Positions 1-9,300 of a stretch of 64,000 nt of DNA are shown piece by piece. Location of the stretch: NCBI GenBank assembly GCA_021781835.1, contig JAJXWD010000013.1:1-64000 (forward strand), given 5' to 3'. Under the pieces are notes generated by a model, which saw only the letters and a list, made by a program, of their open reading frames with translations, searched no databases and was not told where the DNA came from. Within the stretch, counting starts at the first letter, position 1. Each line of letters starts with the position of its first letter. Origin of the DNA: Pseudomonadota bacterium. Its GTDB lineage: Bacteria; Pseudomonadota; Alphaproteobacteria; Acetobacterales; Acetobacteraceae. Position numbers and translations under genes: made by a program.

Positions 1-126
1 TTCCAGGCCACACCCTGGCTGCTCATCCACCCCAACGTCCAGTACATCATGAACCCCGGCACCTTCTCCTACAAACATGTCGCCAACGCCTGGGCGTTCG
101 GCGCGCAGGTCAAGGCGTTCTTCTAA
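1..126 (+). CDS. OprB-type carbohydrate porin, C-terminal fragment (5' end outside window)
   Basis: The first 41 codons of the window read in frame 1 to a TAA at 124-126. The peptide contains PNVQYIMNPG and ends in Phe-Phe, which resembles the last two beta-strands of OprB-family outer-membrane porins (a QYI-NPG strand, then a terminal strand ending in an aromatic residue used for BAM recognition). Only the tail is visible, so substrate and full length cannot be judged. A terminator follows directly, so this is the last gene of its transcript. Another beta-barrel porin family is possible. Confidence 0.65.
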   Translation, partial: FQATPWLLIHPNVQYIMNPGTFSYKHVANAWAFGAQVKAFF

Positions 127-144
127 GCCTCGGCTTTCTTGAGA

Positions 145-170
145 AAACCGGCCCCAGGGCCGGTTTTTTT
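145..170 (+). terminator. Rho-independent terminator after the porin gene
   Basis: A GC-rich hairpin (AACCGGCC, loop CCA, GGCCGGTT) is followed by seven T residues. It lies 20 bp past the porin stop codon and separates the porin from the TetR gene. Confidence 0.85.
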
Positions 171-234
171 ATCCTTCCCTAAGCTCGGCGCGGGGCTGTC
201 AGAACCCCGAAACCCCCGTTATGATCGCGCCAGA

Positions 235-921
235 ATGACCATGCCATCCGACCATACCCCGCTTCCTCCCCCGGCCGACTCGTCCGACCCCGTGCCGCCC
301 AAGCAGCGCGACCCCGAGCGCACGCGGGAAGATATTTTGCGCATCGCCACCGAGGAATTCTCCACCCACGGTCTCTCGGGCGCGCGGGTGGATGCCATCG
401 CCGCCCGCACCCACACCACCAAGCGCATGATCTATTATTATTTCGAGAGCAAGGAGGGGCTCTACAGCGCCGTTCTCGAACGCGCCTATGGCGGCATACG
501 CGGGGTCGAGTCGCACATGGATCTCGATCCCTTGCCGCCCGAGACGGCGCTGCGCCGGCTGGTCGAATTCACCTTCGACTACCATGAGTCACACCCCGAA
601 TTCATCCGGCTGGTGATGATCGAAAACATCCACCATGCCGCGCATGTGCGCACGTCCAAGGGCCTGCGCACCACCAACAGCCCGGCCATCGCCGTGCTCT
701 CCCATCTGCTCGCGCGCGGCCATGCCGAGGGGGTGTTCAAACGCCAGATCGATGCGGTCGAGCTGCACATGCTCATCAGCTCGTTCTGTTTCTACCGCAT
801 GTCCAACCGCTGGACCTTCGGCGCCCTCTACGACATCGACGTCTCCGACCCGCGCACCCGCGAGCGCCAGCGCCGGCTGATCGCGGATGCCATCGTACAG
901 CTGATGATGGCGCCGAACTGA
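235..921 (+). CDS. TetR/AcrR family transcriptional regulator
   Basis: A 228-residue repressor-like protein. The N-terminal helix-turn-helix (about residues 29-75) has the TetR pattern, including TKRMIYYYFESKEGLY. The C-terminal part is an all-helical ligand-binding domain. The frame stays open upstream to a TTG near 139 inside the terminator region, so the ATG at 235 (or 241) is the likely start. It converges with the dehydroshikimate dehydratase gene. In Pseudomonas and Corynebacterium such regulators control quinate/shikimate catabolism, so control of that neighbour is a reasonable inference. A candidate palindromic operator lies upstream of the neighbour at about 2899-2909. Confidence 0.88.
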   Translation: MTMPSDHTPLPPPADSSDPVPPKQRDPERTREDILRIATEEFSTHGLSGARVDAIAARTHTTKRMIYYYFESKEGLYSAVLERAYGGIRGVESHMDLDPLPPETALRRLVEFTFDYHESHPEFIRLVMIENIHHAAHVRTSKGLRTTNSPAIAVLSHLLARGHAEGVFKRQIDAVELHMLISSFCFYRMSNRWTFGALYDIDVSDPRTRERQRRLIADAIVQLMMAPN

Positions 922-962
922 GCGGGCGGCGAAGGGGGCTTTTGCCAAAGCCCCCCGCCTTG

Positions 963-2819
963 TCAGCCCGGCTCGGCGGCGAATTTGGCCATCGCCGCCA
1001 GGCGGATCGGGGCGTTTAGCGCCCCATACCCGCCATAGCCCGCGCGGTGCAGGAACTCGAAGAAAAACCGGCCATCGAAGGGCGGCAGATAGGCATGCAC
1101 GAACTCGCCGCCCGCGTCGCGGTCATAGAGCAGCCCGAGCTTGGCCATCGCCGCCAGCGCCGCCTCGTCAAACCCGAAGCGGGCCTCGAGATCCTCATAA
1201 TAATTGGCGGGAATGGAGAGCAGCGCCTCGCCGCGCGCCTTCGCCTCGCCCACCGCCTCGGCCACATCCGCCACCGCGAAGGCGATATGATGCACGCCAG
1301 AGCCCAGCACCGCCGAGACGAACTGTGCCGTCCGGGTCGCTGGGCTTTCCGAGATGTTGAGCGGAATCCGCACGCTGCCGGCGGCGTTTTTCATCGTCCG
1401 CGAGCGCACCAGCCCGAAGCGGTCGGCAAATTCCACCGTCGGCTCCGGCGCCAGCCCAAACAGCGTGCGGTAAAACAGCACGAACCGGTCCATGGCCCCG
1501 GCGCGCAACGCCTGGGCGACATGGTCGATCACCACGCCCTCGCCCGCGGGCGGGGTCTCCTCGAGCACGAAATCATCCTGCCACATTTTTCCGGCCGTAC
1601 CGGGATCGACCAGGTAAAGCAGCGTGCCGTCGGGCTCGCGCACCGCCGGAATCGGATGCTCGCCCGGCCCCAGCCGCTCGGCCCAGGTGGGGCAGAGCAG
1701 CGCCTCGGCGCGGGCCAGGGTCGCGGCGGCGTCATCCACCTTCAGCGCCAGCGCGCACACGCTCGCCCCGTGCAGCACGAAATGCTCCGAGGCCGCGCTG
1801 TCCGGCTCGGCGTTCAGCACGATATTCACCTCGCCCTGGCGATAAAGCTCCACCGCCTTCGAGCGGTGCGTGCCGGCCCGGGCAAAGCCCAGCCCCCGCA
1901 AATGCCGCCCCAGCCGGGTGCCGCTCGGCCCATCCACCGCGAACTCGACAAAGGCGAAGCCATCGAGCGTGGGCGGCGGCGGCAGCACGGCACCGCCCGC
2001 CTCGGCTTCCAGCCAGATCAGCGAGCGCAGCCCATCGAGCGCGGTCGGGCGCGTGGGGCCGGCGCGGAACTCATCGTTGAAAATCTCCAGGCTCAGCGGG
2101 CCATTATAGCCCGTGGCCAGCGCCGCGCCCAAAAACCCCTTGAGGTCGAAATCCCCCTGGCCGGGAAAATTGCGGTAATGTCGGCTCCAGGATAGCACAT
2201 CCATCGAGAGTTTCGGCGCATCGGCCAGCTGGATGAAAAAGATCTTCTCGCCCGGCACGCGCTCGATCCCGGCCAGCGTATCGCCCAGCGAGAGGGTGTG
2301 GAAACTATCCAGGCACAGCCCGAAGGCGGGGTGCGAGACACGCTGCACCTGCTCCCACGCTTGGCGCCAGAATTTCACGCCCGCCCCCCAGGCCAGCGCC
2401 TCATAGGCCACCCTTATGCCCCGCGCCCCGGCCTTTTCCGCCAGCTCGTGAAACTCATGGGTCAGGCGCGCGGGGTCGGTGCTCACATGCGGCTGGATGT
2501 TGGAGCATACCAGCAGCAGATCGGTGCCCAGCTCCGCCATCACATCGAATTTCCGCTCCGCCCGGGCCAGATTGCGCCGGAACTGCGCCTCGCCCAGCCC
2601 CTCGAAATCACGGAAAGGCTGGAACATGTAAATCGCCAGCCCCAAATCCTCCGCCATGCGCCGCACATCGCGGGGTGTGCCGTCAAAGCCGAGCAGATCG
2701 GCCTCGAAAATCTCCACACCCTGAAACCCCGCCGCCGCGGCAGCCTCCAGCTTATCCTCCAATGTACCAGACAGTGAAACAGTCGCGATGGATTTGGGCC
2801 GGGGAACGCGCGAGATCAT
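963..2819 (-). CDS. quiC: 3-dehydroshikimate dehydratase, QuiC/QsuB type (TIM barrel fused to HPPD-like VOC domain)
   Basis: A 618-residue fusion. Residues 1-270 form a xylose-isomerase-like TIM barrel and about 290-618 form a 4-hydroxyphenylpyruvate-dioxygenase-like VOC region. The four acidic/amide metal ligands of QuiC1-type enzymes are recognisable as E140 (VAYEALAWG), D171 (CLDSFH), Q197 (FIQLAD) and E245 (LEIFND). The family converts 3-dehydroshikimate to protocatechuate, feeding the beta-ketoadipate pathway. The role of the C-terminal domain in QuiC proteins is not fully settled. The ATG at 2819 agrees with the conserved N-terminal motif SIATVSLSG. Other quinate genes are not in view. 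Annotation pipelines often label this family sugar phosphate isomerase/HPPD. Confidence 0.88.
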   Translation of the reverse strand: MISRVPRPKSIATVSLSGTLEDKLEAAAAAGFQGVEIFEADLLGFDGTPRDVRRMAEDLGLAIYMFQPFRDFEGLGEAQFRRNLARAERKFDVMAELGTDLLLVCSNIQPHVSTDPARLTHEFHELAEKAGARGIRVAYEALAWGAGVKFWRQAWEQVQRVSHPAFGLCLDSFHTLSLGDTLAGIERVPGEKIFFIQLADAPKLSMDVLSWSRHYRNFPGQGDFDLKGFLGAALATGYNGPLSLEIFNDEFRAGPTRPTALDGLRSLIWLEAEAGGAVLPPPPTLDGFAFVEFAVDGPSGTRLGRHLRGLGFARAGTHRSKAVELYRQGEVNIVLNAEPDSAASEHFVLHGASVCALALKVDDAAATLARAEALLCPTWAERLGPGEHPIPAVREPDGTLLYLVDPGTAGKMWQDDFVLEETPPAGEGVVIDHVAQALRAGAMDRFVLFYRTLFGLAPEPTVEFADRFGLVRSRTMKNAAGSVRIPLNISESPATRTAQFVSAVLGSGVHHIAFAVADVAEAVGEAKARGEALLSIPANYYEDLEARFGFDEAALAAMAKLGLLYDRDAGGEFVHAYLPPFDGRFFFEFLHRAGYGGYGALNAPIRLAAMAKFAAEPG

Positions 2820-2886
2820 GGCTAATTTCCTCTATATTACCACAGGCAATACCCCAAGCTCCGGCACCCGGTCCAGATAAATTCGC

Positions 2887-2915
2887 TTGCAATGTTCTAA
2901 ACGGTACGTTATAAA
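2887..2915 (+). promoter_or_regulatory. Sigma-70-type promoter overlapping a palindromic (TetR?) operator
   Basis: On the plus strand, TTGCAA (2887-2892), a 17-bp spacer and TATAAA (2910-2915) make a good housekeeping promoter pointing away from quiC. The spacer holds the palindrome AACGGTACGTT (2899-2909), a plausible operator for the nearby TetR protein. It lies 80-90 bp upstream of the quiC start, so one site could control both directions. Binding is inferred. Confidence 0.5.
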
Positions 2916-2921
2916 GCGCCA

Positions 2922-3019
2922 CAAGACGCGCCGCCTCGCGGCGGCCCGTTTTCTGTGATGCCGTTTTACGTAACTCCCGATCTGCTTTCTCACGGCCTGA
3001 GTTCTCAGGCCGTTTTTTT
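2922..3019 (+). ncRNA. Predicted intergenic small RNA (about 98 nt), unknown family
   Basis: A plus-strand promoter-like sequence (2887-2915) is followed about 75 bp later by a strong rho-independent terminator: a 10-bp stem ACGGCCTGAG / CTCAGGCCGT at 2992-3013, then seven Ts. Both flanking genes (quiC, TauE) are on the minus strand, so this terminator serves no annotated gene. No convincing ORF with a ribosome-binding site is present. The single-stranded part contains ACTCCCG just before the terminator stem, like anti-Shine-Dalgarno sRNAs. Ends are predicted from promoter and terminator positions only. Confidence 0.5.
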
Positions 3020-3046
3020 ATCCAACCGCGCCGGGGGCGCCAGGCA

Positions 3047-3811
3047 TCACAAATGCAGCTGCCCCACCCCGCGCCAGATCATATAAAACGCCACCAGAAA
3101 AATAGCCCCGGCAAACAGGCTGGAAAGCGCGCCCCGCTGGGCGGCCAGGCGCCTGGCCAGCAGCGCGCCAAGCAGTCCGCCCGCCACGCCGCCCAGGATG
3201 AACAGCCCCGAGAGCCGCCAATCCACCAGCCCGTTGAGGGCATAATTGGCGGCGGTGGTGAACCCAAAGGCCGCCACCGCCACCAGCGAGGTACCCACCG
3301 CGTTGAGCATGGTCATGCCGGTTGAGCGCACCAGCCCCGGCACCACCAAAAACCCGCCGCCAATGCCGAAAAACCCGGCGAACATGCCAGTCAGCCCGCC
3401 ATAGCCCAGCACCTTGGGCAGGCGCTCGCGCGCGCACACCACCTGCTCGTCGCCCTCCAGATGCCGGTGGCGAAACATCAGCCCGCCCACCACCAGCATG
3501 AGCAGCGCGAAGGCCAGCAGCAGGCGCTGGCCGTCCACCTCCTTGCCGACGCTCGAGCCCAGCGCCGCGCCCAGCACGCCGGCGGCGGCAAAGGCCACGC
3601 CGCAGCGCCACACCACATTGCCCGCCCGCGCATGGTGATAAAGCCCGGTCAGGGCATTTGCCGCCACCGCCAGCGCGCTGGTGCCGATGGCGATGTGGGG
3701 ATCCTTCACCCCCACCACATAAACCATCAGCGGCACCGCCAAAATCGAGCCGCCCCCGCCGATCAGGCCCAAAATCAGCCCCACCAGCGCGCCGCAAAGA
3801 AGTGCGATCAT
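3047..3811 (-). CDS. TauE/SafE family sulfite/anion exporter
   Basis: A 254-residue, almost wholly hydrophobic protein with the duplicated glycine-rich TauE/SafE signatures (GLILGLIGGGGSILAVP near the N-terminus and GFFGIGGGFLVVPGL in the middle), giving about seven or eight membrane helices. Members export sulfite or organosulfur anions. It is the last gene of an apparent operon trxC - DUF2892 - tauE with gaps of 1-13 bp, transcribed away from a BigR-like ArsR gene. In Xylella and Agrobacterium the BigR operon also holds a DUF2892 protein, a TauE/SafE exporter and a rhodanese. Export of sulfite from persulfide oxidation is therefore the likely job. Confidence 0.88.
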   Translation of the reverse strand: MIALLCGALVGLILGLIGGGGSILAVPLMVYVVGVKDPHIAIGTSALAVAANALTGLYHHARAGNVVWRCGVAFAAAGVLGAALGSSVGKEVDGQRLLLAFALLMLVVGGLMFRHRHLEGDEQVVCARERLPKVLGYGGLTGMFAGFFGIGGGFLVVPGLVRSTGMTMLNAVGTSLVAVAAFGFTTAANYALNGLVDWRLSGLFILGGVAGGLLGALLARRLAAQRGALSSLFAGAIFLVAFYMIWRGVGQLHL

Positions 3812-3812
3812 G

Positions 3813-4019
3813 TTATTCGAACGCGCAGCCGGCCTTCACGCCGAAAAGACGCTTAAAGATCATCGCCGCGGGGCATTTGCGGCTGAACCCGGCCTGAAAC
3901 AGGTTGAGCCCGATGAAAATGGTCAACAGCGCAAACCAATGCGACACGTATTGCGTGAGCGCCACGCTCACCAGCACCATGACACCGGCGAAAGACAGAA
4001 CAATTCGGTCGAGGTTCAT
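3813..4019 (-). CDS. DUF2892 inner-membrane protein
   Basis: A 68-residue protein with two membrane helices, a conserved basic N-terminus (MNLDRIVLSFAG) and a conserved cysteine in FSRKCPA. This matches the YgaP-type DUF2892 domain, which in other proteins is fused to rhodaneses. The ATG at 4019 has an AAAGGA ribosome-binding site 8 nt upstream; a GTG three bases earlier is less likely. It is tightly packed between trxC and the TauE exporter, so co-transcription and a role in sulfane sulfur handling are inferred. No catalytic activity is known. Confidence 0.82.
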   Translation of the reverse strand: MNLDRIVLSFAGVMVLVSVALTQYVSHWFALLTIFIGLNLFQAGFSRKCPAAMIFKRLFGVKAGCAFE

Positions 4020-4032
4020 CACAAATCCTTTT

Positions 4033-4470
4033 TCACTGTGAAATCTGGGCCTTGGCCCATTGGGTAATCTGTGCCGCGCTCATGGCCCCGGCCTGCTGGC
4101 CCGCCAGCCGGCCGTTTGAGAAGACCAGCAGCGTCGGCACGCCGCGAATGGCATGGCGGCTCATGGTTTGCGGCGCCTGGTCAGCGTCGAGTTTCAGCAG
4201 CCGCCAGCGCGGCTCCAGCGTTTTGGCGGCGGCGGCGAATTGCGGCGCCATGGCGCGGCACGGCCCGCACCAGCTCGCCCACACATCCACCAGCACGGGC
4301 ACGCCGTCATGGGCGATGTGGCGCGCCAGCGCGGTCTCGTCCACGGCCGCCGGCTCGCCGGTAAAGAGCGGCGCCTTGCACGCGCCGCAGCGCGGACCAT
4401 CGGCCAAGCGCGCCTCCGGCACACGGTTTTGCGCCCCGCAGCGCGGGCAGACCAGGGTAACCGCCGTCAT
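4033..4470 (-). CDS. trxC: Thioredoxin 2 (TrxC) with N-terminal zinc finger
   Basis: A 145-residue thioredoxin. An N-terminal zinc ribbon is formed by C8/C11 and C28/C31, followed by a thioredoxin fold whose active site WCGPC spans residues 67-71. These features and the length identify thioredoxin 2 rather than TrxA. It reduces disulfides in the cytoplasm and could also reduce protein persulfides. It is the first gene of the minus-strand sulfur operon, facing the ArsR-family sensor, so induction by reactive sulfur is likely. An imperfectly placed palindrome ATGAATGTTTCAT lies about 50 bp upstream at 4519-4531. Confidence 0.92.
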   Translation of the reverse strand: MTAVTLVCPRCGAQNRVPEARLADGPRCGACKAPLFTGEPAAVDETALARHIAHDGVPVLVDVWASWCGPCRAMAPQFAAAAKTLEPRWRLLKLDADQAPQTMSRHAIRGVPTLLVFSNGRLAGQQAGAMSAAQITQWAKAQISQ

Positions 4471-4666
4471 GTCCTCACCGCCTTCCCCTCGACTTTATGG
4501 CGCCCGGCGAATTTCGAGATGAATGTTTCATAAAACGGCCAGCGCGCGGTATCCTGGGTCGTTCGCCGCCTTGCTTACCCCCCAAACGATGCTCATCGCC
4601 ACGGCTTTCGGCCCCTGTTGGTTTTTACGCTTGTTCATATATTCGTTTTATCGTATCTTCGCAACC
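4471..4666. promoter_or_regulatory. Divergent control region between trxC operon and arsR/rhodanese/RND operon
   Basis: This 196-bp gap lies between two divergent operons of sulfur genes. It is AT-richer than its surroundings. It contains the perfect palindrome ATGAATGTTTCAT (4519-4531) and an AT-rich stretch CATATATTCGTTTTATCGTA just before the regulator gene. Either could be the operator of the BigR-like repressor; the sequence alone does not decide which. Confidence 0.5.
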
Positions 4667-5005
4667 ATGAAAGTTAACCCCGACGTCATGCACTCGGCCG
4701 CGGGCCAGGCGAGCGAGCTGCTCAAATCGCTGGCCAACCCGCACAGGCTGATGATCCTCTGCCAGTTGCTCGACCATGAGCGCTCGGTCGGCGATCTCGC
4801 GGCCTTTCTCGATCTGCGCAGCTCCACCGTGTCGCAGCATTTGGCGCTGCTGCGCCGGGATGGGCTGGTGGTGCCGCGCCGCGAGGCCCAAACCATCTAT
4901 TACGGCGTGGCCAGCGCGCCCGCGCGCCGCATCCTCGAAACCTTGTTCGAGCTTTTCTGCACCAGCGCCGAGGACGCCGAATCCTCCCTCTGCGCCCCTA
5001 ATTAA
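4667..5005 (+). CDS. bigR: ArsR-family persulfide-responsive repressor, BigR/SqrR-like
   Basis: A 112-residue winged-helix protein. The recognition region STVSQHLALLRRDGLV is typical of ArsR. There are only two cysteines in the core, C32 (ILCQLL) and C98 (ELFCTS). Their spacing of 66 residues equals that of the two redox cysteines in SqrR (41/107) and BigR (42/108), which form a tetrasulfide bridge on reaction with persulfides and release DNA. The ATG at 4667 is chosen because it gives the family length; the open frame extends upstream without similarity. The gene leads an operon with rhodanese and RND genes and faces the trxC operon, so it probably represses both. Confidence 0.87.
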   Translation: MKVNPDVMHSAAGQASELLKSLANPHRLMILCQLLDHERSVGDLAAFLDLRSSTVSQHLALLRRDGLVVPRREAQTIYYGVASAPARRILETLFELFCTSAEDAESSLCAPN

Positions 5006-5032
5006 CTCACTCCCTCCAAAGGAATCCCTTCC

Positions 5033-5365
5033 ATGTTCCCCTTCGGCTCCAAACCCGCCACTCTGCGCGACATTTCCGCCCGCGAGCTCCACGAGATGCT
5101 AACCGGCGGCACCATCACCCTCATCGATGTGCGCGAGGTGGGCGAATATGAGCAGGTGCGCATCGAGGGCGCGCTCAACATGCCGCTCTCCTCCTTCGAC
5201 CCCACCCGCCTGCCCGCCGGCGCGGTGGTGCTGCATTGCGGCGTCGGCAAGCGCTCGGCCATGGCGGCCGATAAATGCGCCAAGGCCGGGCGCGAGATCA
5301 CCGGCCACCTGGCCGGCGGCCTCAATGGCTGGCTGCAGGCCGGCCTGCCCGTCATCGCCGGCTGA
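5033..5365 (+). CDS. Single-domain rhodanese-like sulfurtransferase
   Basis: A 110-residue single rhodanese domain with the conserved IDVRE motif (about residues 31-35) and an active-site loop HCGVGKRS carrying the presumed persulfide-forming C69. Rhodaneses move sulfane sulfur from thiosulfate or glutathione persulfide to acceptors. It lies 27 bp downstream of the BigR-like gene and 25 bp upstream of the RND adaptor gene, so it is probably in the same transcript. No second domain or signal peptide is seen, so it should be cytoplasmic. Confidence 0.9.
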   Translation: MFPFGSKPATLRDISARELHEMLTGGTITLIDVREVGEYEQVRIEGALNMPLSSFDPTRLPAGAVVLHCGVGKRSAMAADKCAKAGREITGHLAGGLNGWLQAGLPVIAG

Positions 5366-5390
5366 CCCCGCGACCCCAAGGAAAACCCTC

Positions 5391-6383
5391 ATGCGCGCGC
5401 GCCCCTGGCTGTTCGCCCTGGGGCTTGGGCTGGCGGCGACGCCAGCCCTGGCCCAGCCCGTCTCATTCACCGTTGCCGCCACCCCGATCGACGACCAAAA
5501 GCCTGTTTTCGCCACCGTCGAGGCCTCGCACGTGGTGCAGGCGCGCGCGCGCATCGGCGGCACGGTCATGTCCTATCTGGTCGAGGATGGCAACATGGTC
5601 AAAGCTGGCCAGGTCATCGCCTCCATCGCCGACAGCACCATGGCCCAGCAGCTCGCGGCGCTCAGCGCCGACATCACCGCCGCCCGCGCCCAGCTCGCCC
5701 AGGCCAACACCGACCTCGCCCGCGCCCAGAAACTGGTGGGCGAGGGCGCCGTGTCGCGCTCTGTGTATGACCAGGCCAAGACCGAGGTGAACGTCGCCAC
5801 CGCCACGCTCAACGCCAAAATCGCCGCCCATGGCGCCCTCGCCCAGCAAATCAGCCAGGGGGACGTGCTCGCCCCGGTCGATGGCCGGGTGCTGCTCACC
5901 CAGGTCACCGAGGGCACGGTGGTCGAGCCCGGCGAGGCCATCGCCACCATCGCCGAGGCCGGCTATGTTTTGCGCCTCGACCTGCCCGAGCGCCATGCCC
6001 GCTTCCTCCATGTCGGCGACCCGGTGCGCCTCGATGCCACCCCCGCCCAGTTCGGCCGCATCACCCTGCTCTATCCGCAAATCCAGAACGGCCAGATCGA
6101 GGCCGACGCCACCGCCCCCGATATTGGCGGCTATTTCGTCGGCGCGCGCGTGCGCGTGTGGGTGTTCGTCGGCCAGCGCCCGGGCATCGTCATCCCCTCC
6201 AGCTTCATCGATGACCGGTTCGGCCTCGATTACGCCGATGTCCGCGCCCCCAACGGCCAGGCCATCGCCGTGCCCATCCAGCCAGGCCAGCCCGCCCCCA
6301 CGCCCGGCCTGCCCGATGGTGTTGAAATCCTCTCCGGCCTCAAACCCGGCGATGTGCTGCTTCCCCCTGGCAGCGCCCCATGA
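5391..6383 (+). CDS. RND efflux periplasmic adaptor (HlyD/AcrA family)
   Basis: A 330-residue membrane-fusion protein. It has a signal peptide (about residues 1-21, ending ATPALA), a lipoyl-like half domain with GGTVMSYLVEDGNMVKAGQ, a helical hairpin (about 80-145), the second lipoyl half (LAPVDGRVLL) and a beta-barrel. The open frame continues upstream through the rhodanese gene, but the ATG at 5391 follows an AAGGAAAA ribosome-binding site and begins the signal peptide. Its stop overlaps the permease start by 4 bp (ATGA), so translation is coupled. No outer-membrane TolC component is encoded here. Confidence 0.9.
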   Translation: MRARPWLFALGLGLAATPALAQPVSFTVAATPIDDQKPVFATVEASHVVQARARIGGTVMSYLVEDGNMVKAGQVIASIADSTMAQQLAALSADITAARAQLAQANTDLARAQKLVGEGAVSRSVYDQAKTEVNVATATLNAKIAAHGALAQQISQGDVLAPVDGRVLLTQVTEGTVVEPGEAIATIAEAGYVLRLDLPERHARFLHVGDPVRLDATPAQFGRITLLYPQIQNGQIEADATAPDIGGYFVGARVRVWVFVGQRPGIVIPSSFIDDRFGLDYADVRAPNGQAIAVPIQPGQPAPTPGLPDGVEILSGLKPGDVLLPPGSAP

Positions 6384-9300
6384 GCCTGGGCATTTCCGGC
6401 GCCCTCACGCGCACCTTCATCCGCTCCAAGCTCACGCCGCTTTTCCTCATCGCGGCGGTGCTGTGCGGCCTCATCGCGCTGGCCACCATCCCGCGCGAGG
6501 AAGACCCGCAAATCCACGTCCCGCTCGTCGAGGTGATGGTCAACACCGATGGGCTGAAAGCGTCTGACGCCGTCGAGCTGGTGACCAAGCCGCTCGAGGT
6601 GGTGCTGCGCGCCATTCCGGGCGTCGAGCATATCTATTCCACCACCGTCGACAACCATGTCACCGTGGTCGCCCGCTTCGTGGTCGGCACCAACGAGGAC
6701 AAGGCGGTGCTGCTGGTCAACGACAAGATCCGCGCCAACATGAACCGCATCCCCATCGGCATCCCCGAGCCGATGGTGGTCGGGCGCGGCATCGACGATG
6801 TCGCCATCCTCACCCTCACCCTCACCCCCAAATCCGATGCCGACAAACGCTGGGACCAGGGCAGCCTGACCGAACTGGCCCAAAAACTCCAGGGCGAGCT
6901 GATCAAGGTGCCCAATGTCGGGCTCACCTACATCGCCGGCGAGGATCAGGAGCAAATCCGCATCGAGCCCGATCCCGGCAAGCTGATGCTCTATGGCGTC
7001 ACGCTCCAGCAGCTGGTGGCGCGCCTGAAAGAGGCCAACGCCGCCTTCTCGGCGGGCAGCGTCCGCCAGGATGGCGAGATGTTTGGCGTCGATGCCGGCT
7101 CCACCCTGAACGGCATCCCCGATATCGGCATGCTGCTCATCACCACCCGCGATAACCGCCCCGTCTATGTGCGCGATGTCGCCAAGGTGGTGTTCGGCCC
7201 GGCCCCGCAGGAAAGCAGCGTCTGGGCCTTCACCCGCCACGGCGCCGCCTGGGCGCAAAGCCCGGCGGTCACGCTGGCCATCGCCAAGGTCTCGGGCGCC
7301 AACGCCGTCACCGTCGCCAAGGATGTGCTGGCCCAGGTCAAAACCCTGCAAGGCGCGCTCATCCCCGGAGACATCAATGTCGAGGTCACCCGCGATTACG
7401 GCCAGACCGCGACGCAAAAAGCCAATGAGCTGCTGTTTCATCTGGCTCTGGCCACGGTCTCCATCGTGCTGCTCATCGGCTTCGCCATTGGCTGGCGCGA
7501 GGCGGGGGTGACCGCGGTGGTCATTCCCTCCACCATCCTGCTCACCCTGTTTGGCGCCGAGATGATGGGCTACACCATCAACCGCGTATCGCTCTTCGCG
7601 CTCATCTTCGCCATCGGCATATTGGTCGATGACGCGATCGTGGTGGTCGAGAACATCACCCGCCATTGGGGCATGAAAGACAACCGCCCCCGCCTGCAAG
7701 CCGCCATCGAGGCGGTGGCCGAGGTCGGCAACCCCACCATCATCGCCACCCTCACCGTCATCACCGCCCTGCTGCCCATGCTGTTCGTCGGCGGGCTCAT
7801 GGGCCCCTACATGGCGCCCATTCCGGCGGTCGCCTCGGTGGCCATGGCGTTCTCCTTCTTCGTCGCCATGATCATCGCCCCCTGGCTGATGATGAAATTC
7901 TCCTCGGGCCACGCCGCCCATGCCGGCCACGAGGAGAGCAAGCTCACCCGGCTCTATGTCCACATCGCCACGCCCATCCTGCGCACGCGCAAAAGCGCGC
8001 TCACCTTCCTGCTCCTGGTGGGCGGCGCCACCATCCTCTCCTGCTCGCTGTTTTATTTCGATCTGGTCAAGGTCAAGCTGCTGCCCTTCGACAATAAATC
8101 CGAGCTGGACGTGGTGCTGAACCTGCCCCCCGGCGCCACCCTCGAAGATACCGAGCGCACCCTGTTCGCCGCCGCGCGCATCGCCGGCAAAATGCCCGAA
8201 GTGGTCGATATGCAGGCCTATGCCGGCACCTCCGCGCCGTTCGACTTCAACGGCCTGGTGCGGCAATATTTCATGCGCGCCTCACCCGAACTGGGCGAGC
8301 TGCACATCGTGCTGGTCAACAAGGACGACCGCAAGCGCCAGAGCCATGAGATCGCCGTCGATCTGCGCCGGCAGCTCGATGCCGGCATCCCCCTGCCGCC
8401 CGGCGGCGTCATCAAGGTGGTCGAGGTGCCGCCCGGCCCGCCGGTCATCGCCACGCTGCTGGCCGAAATCTATGGCCCCACCGCGCAGGCGCGCCTGGCC
8501 GAGGCCGAGAAGGTGAAGCAGGTGTTCAAATCCATCCCCTTCATCGTCGATGTCGATGACAGTTACGGCCGGCCGCCGCCGCGCCTGCAAATCACCGTCG
8601 ATCAGGACGAGCTGGAATATTACGGCGTCACCCAGTCCGACGTGAACACCACCATCCGCGAATTGTTCGATGGCACCGGCATCGGCTATTCCTATCGCGG
8701 CGCCGACCACCCGCCGCTCGAAATCGCCGTCGGCCTGCCCAAATCCCGCCTCACCTGGAACAGCAGCATCGCCGCCACCCCGGTGCCCGCCAACGTGCTG
8801 CCCGGCGCGCGCGGCGTGGTTGAGCTGGGAGATCTCGTGCATGTCCAGCAGGTCCAGGGCTCGCGCACCATCTTCCGCCGCGACGGCCATTTCACCGACA
8901 TGGTCACCGCCGAGCTGGCCGGCAAATTCGAGGCCCCGATCTATGGCATGTTCGCCGTCGACAAGGCGATCGAGCAAGGCAATTGGGGGGCGCTGCCAAA
9001 ACCCCAAATCCGCTTCTTCGGCCAGCCCATGAACGAAACCAGACCCTCCTTGCTGTGGGATGGCGAATGGCAGATCACCTATGTCACCTTCCGCGACATG
9101 GGCATCGCCTTCGGGGTCGCCATTTTGGGCATCTATGTGCTGGTGGTGGGGCTGTTCGGCTCCTTCACGCTGCCGCTGGTGGTGCTCACGCCCATCCCGC
9201 TCACGCTCATCGGCATCATGTTCGGCCATTGGGTGCTGGGCGCCGATTTCACCGCCACCTCGATGATCGGCTTCATCGCCCTGGCCGGCATCATCGTGCG

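Noticed and set aside
963-2819. Annotation as plain 4-hydroxyphenylpyruvate dioxygenase
   Set aside because: The N-terminal half is a metal-binding TIM barrel with all four QuiC ligands, which HPPD lacks.
2959-3070. Small frame starting MPFYVTPD inside the predicted sRNA
   Set aside because: It has no Shine-Dalgarno sequence, runs through the terminator hairpin, and shows no protein-like pattern.
6230-8266. Very long open frame on the minus strand opposite the RND permease, and similar ones opposite lutB, copA and the glucan synthase
   Set aside because: These are GC-bias shadows of real genes: their composition is His/Gly/Arg/Asp-rich, they have no recognisable motifs, and they lie fully antisense to strong family matches.
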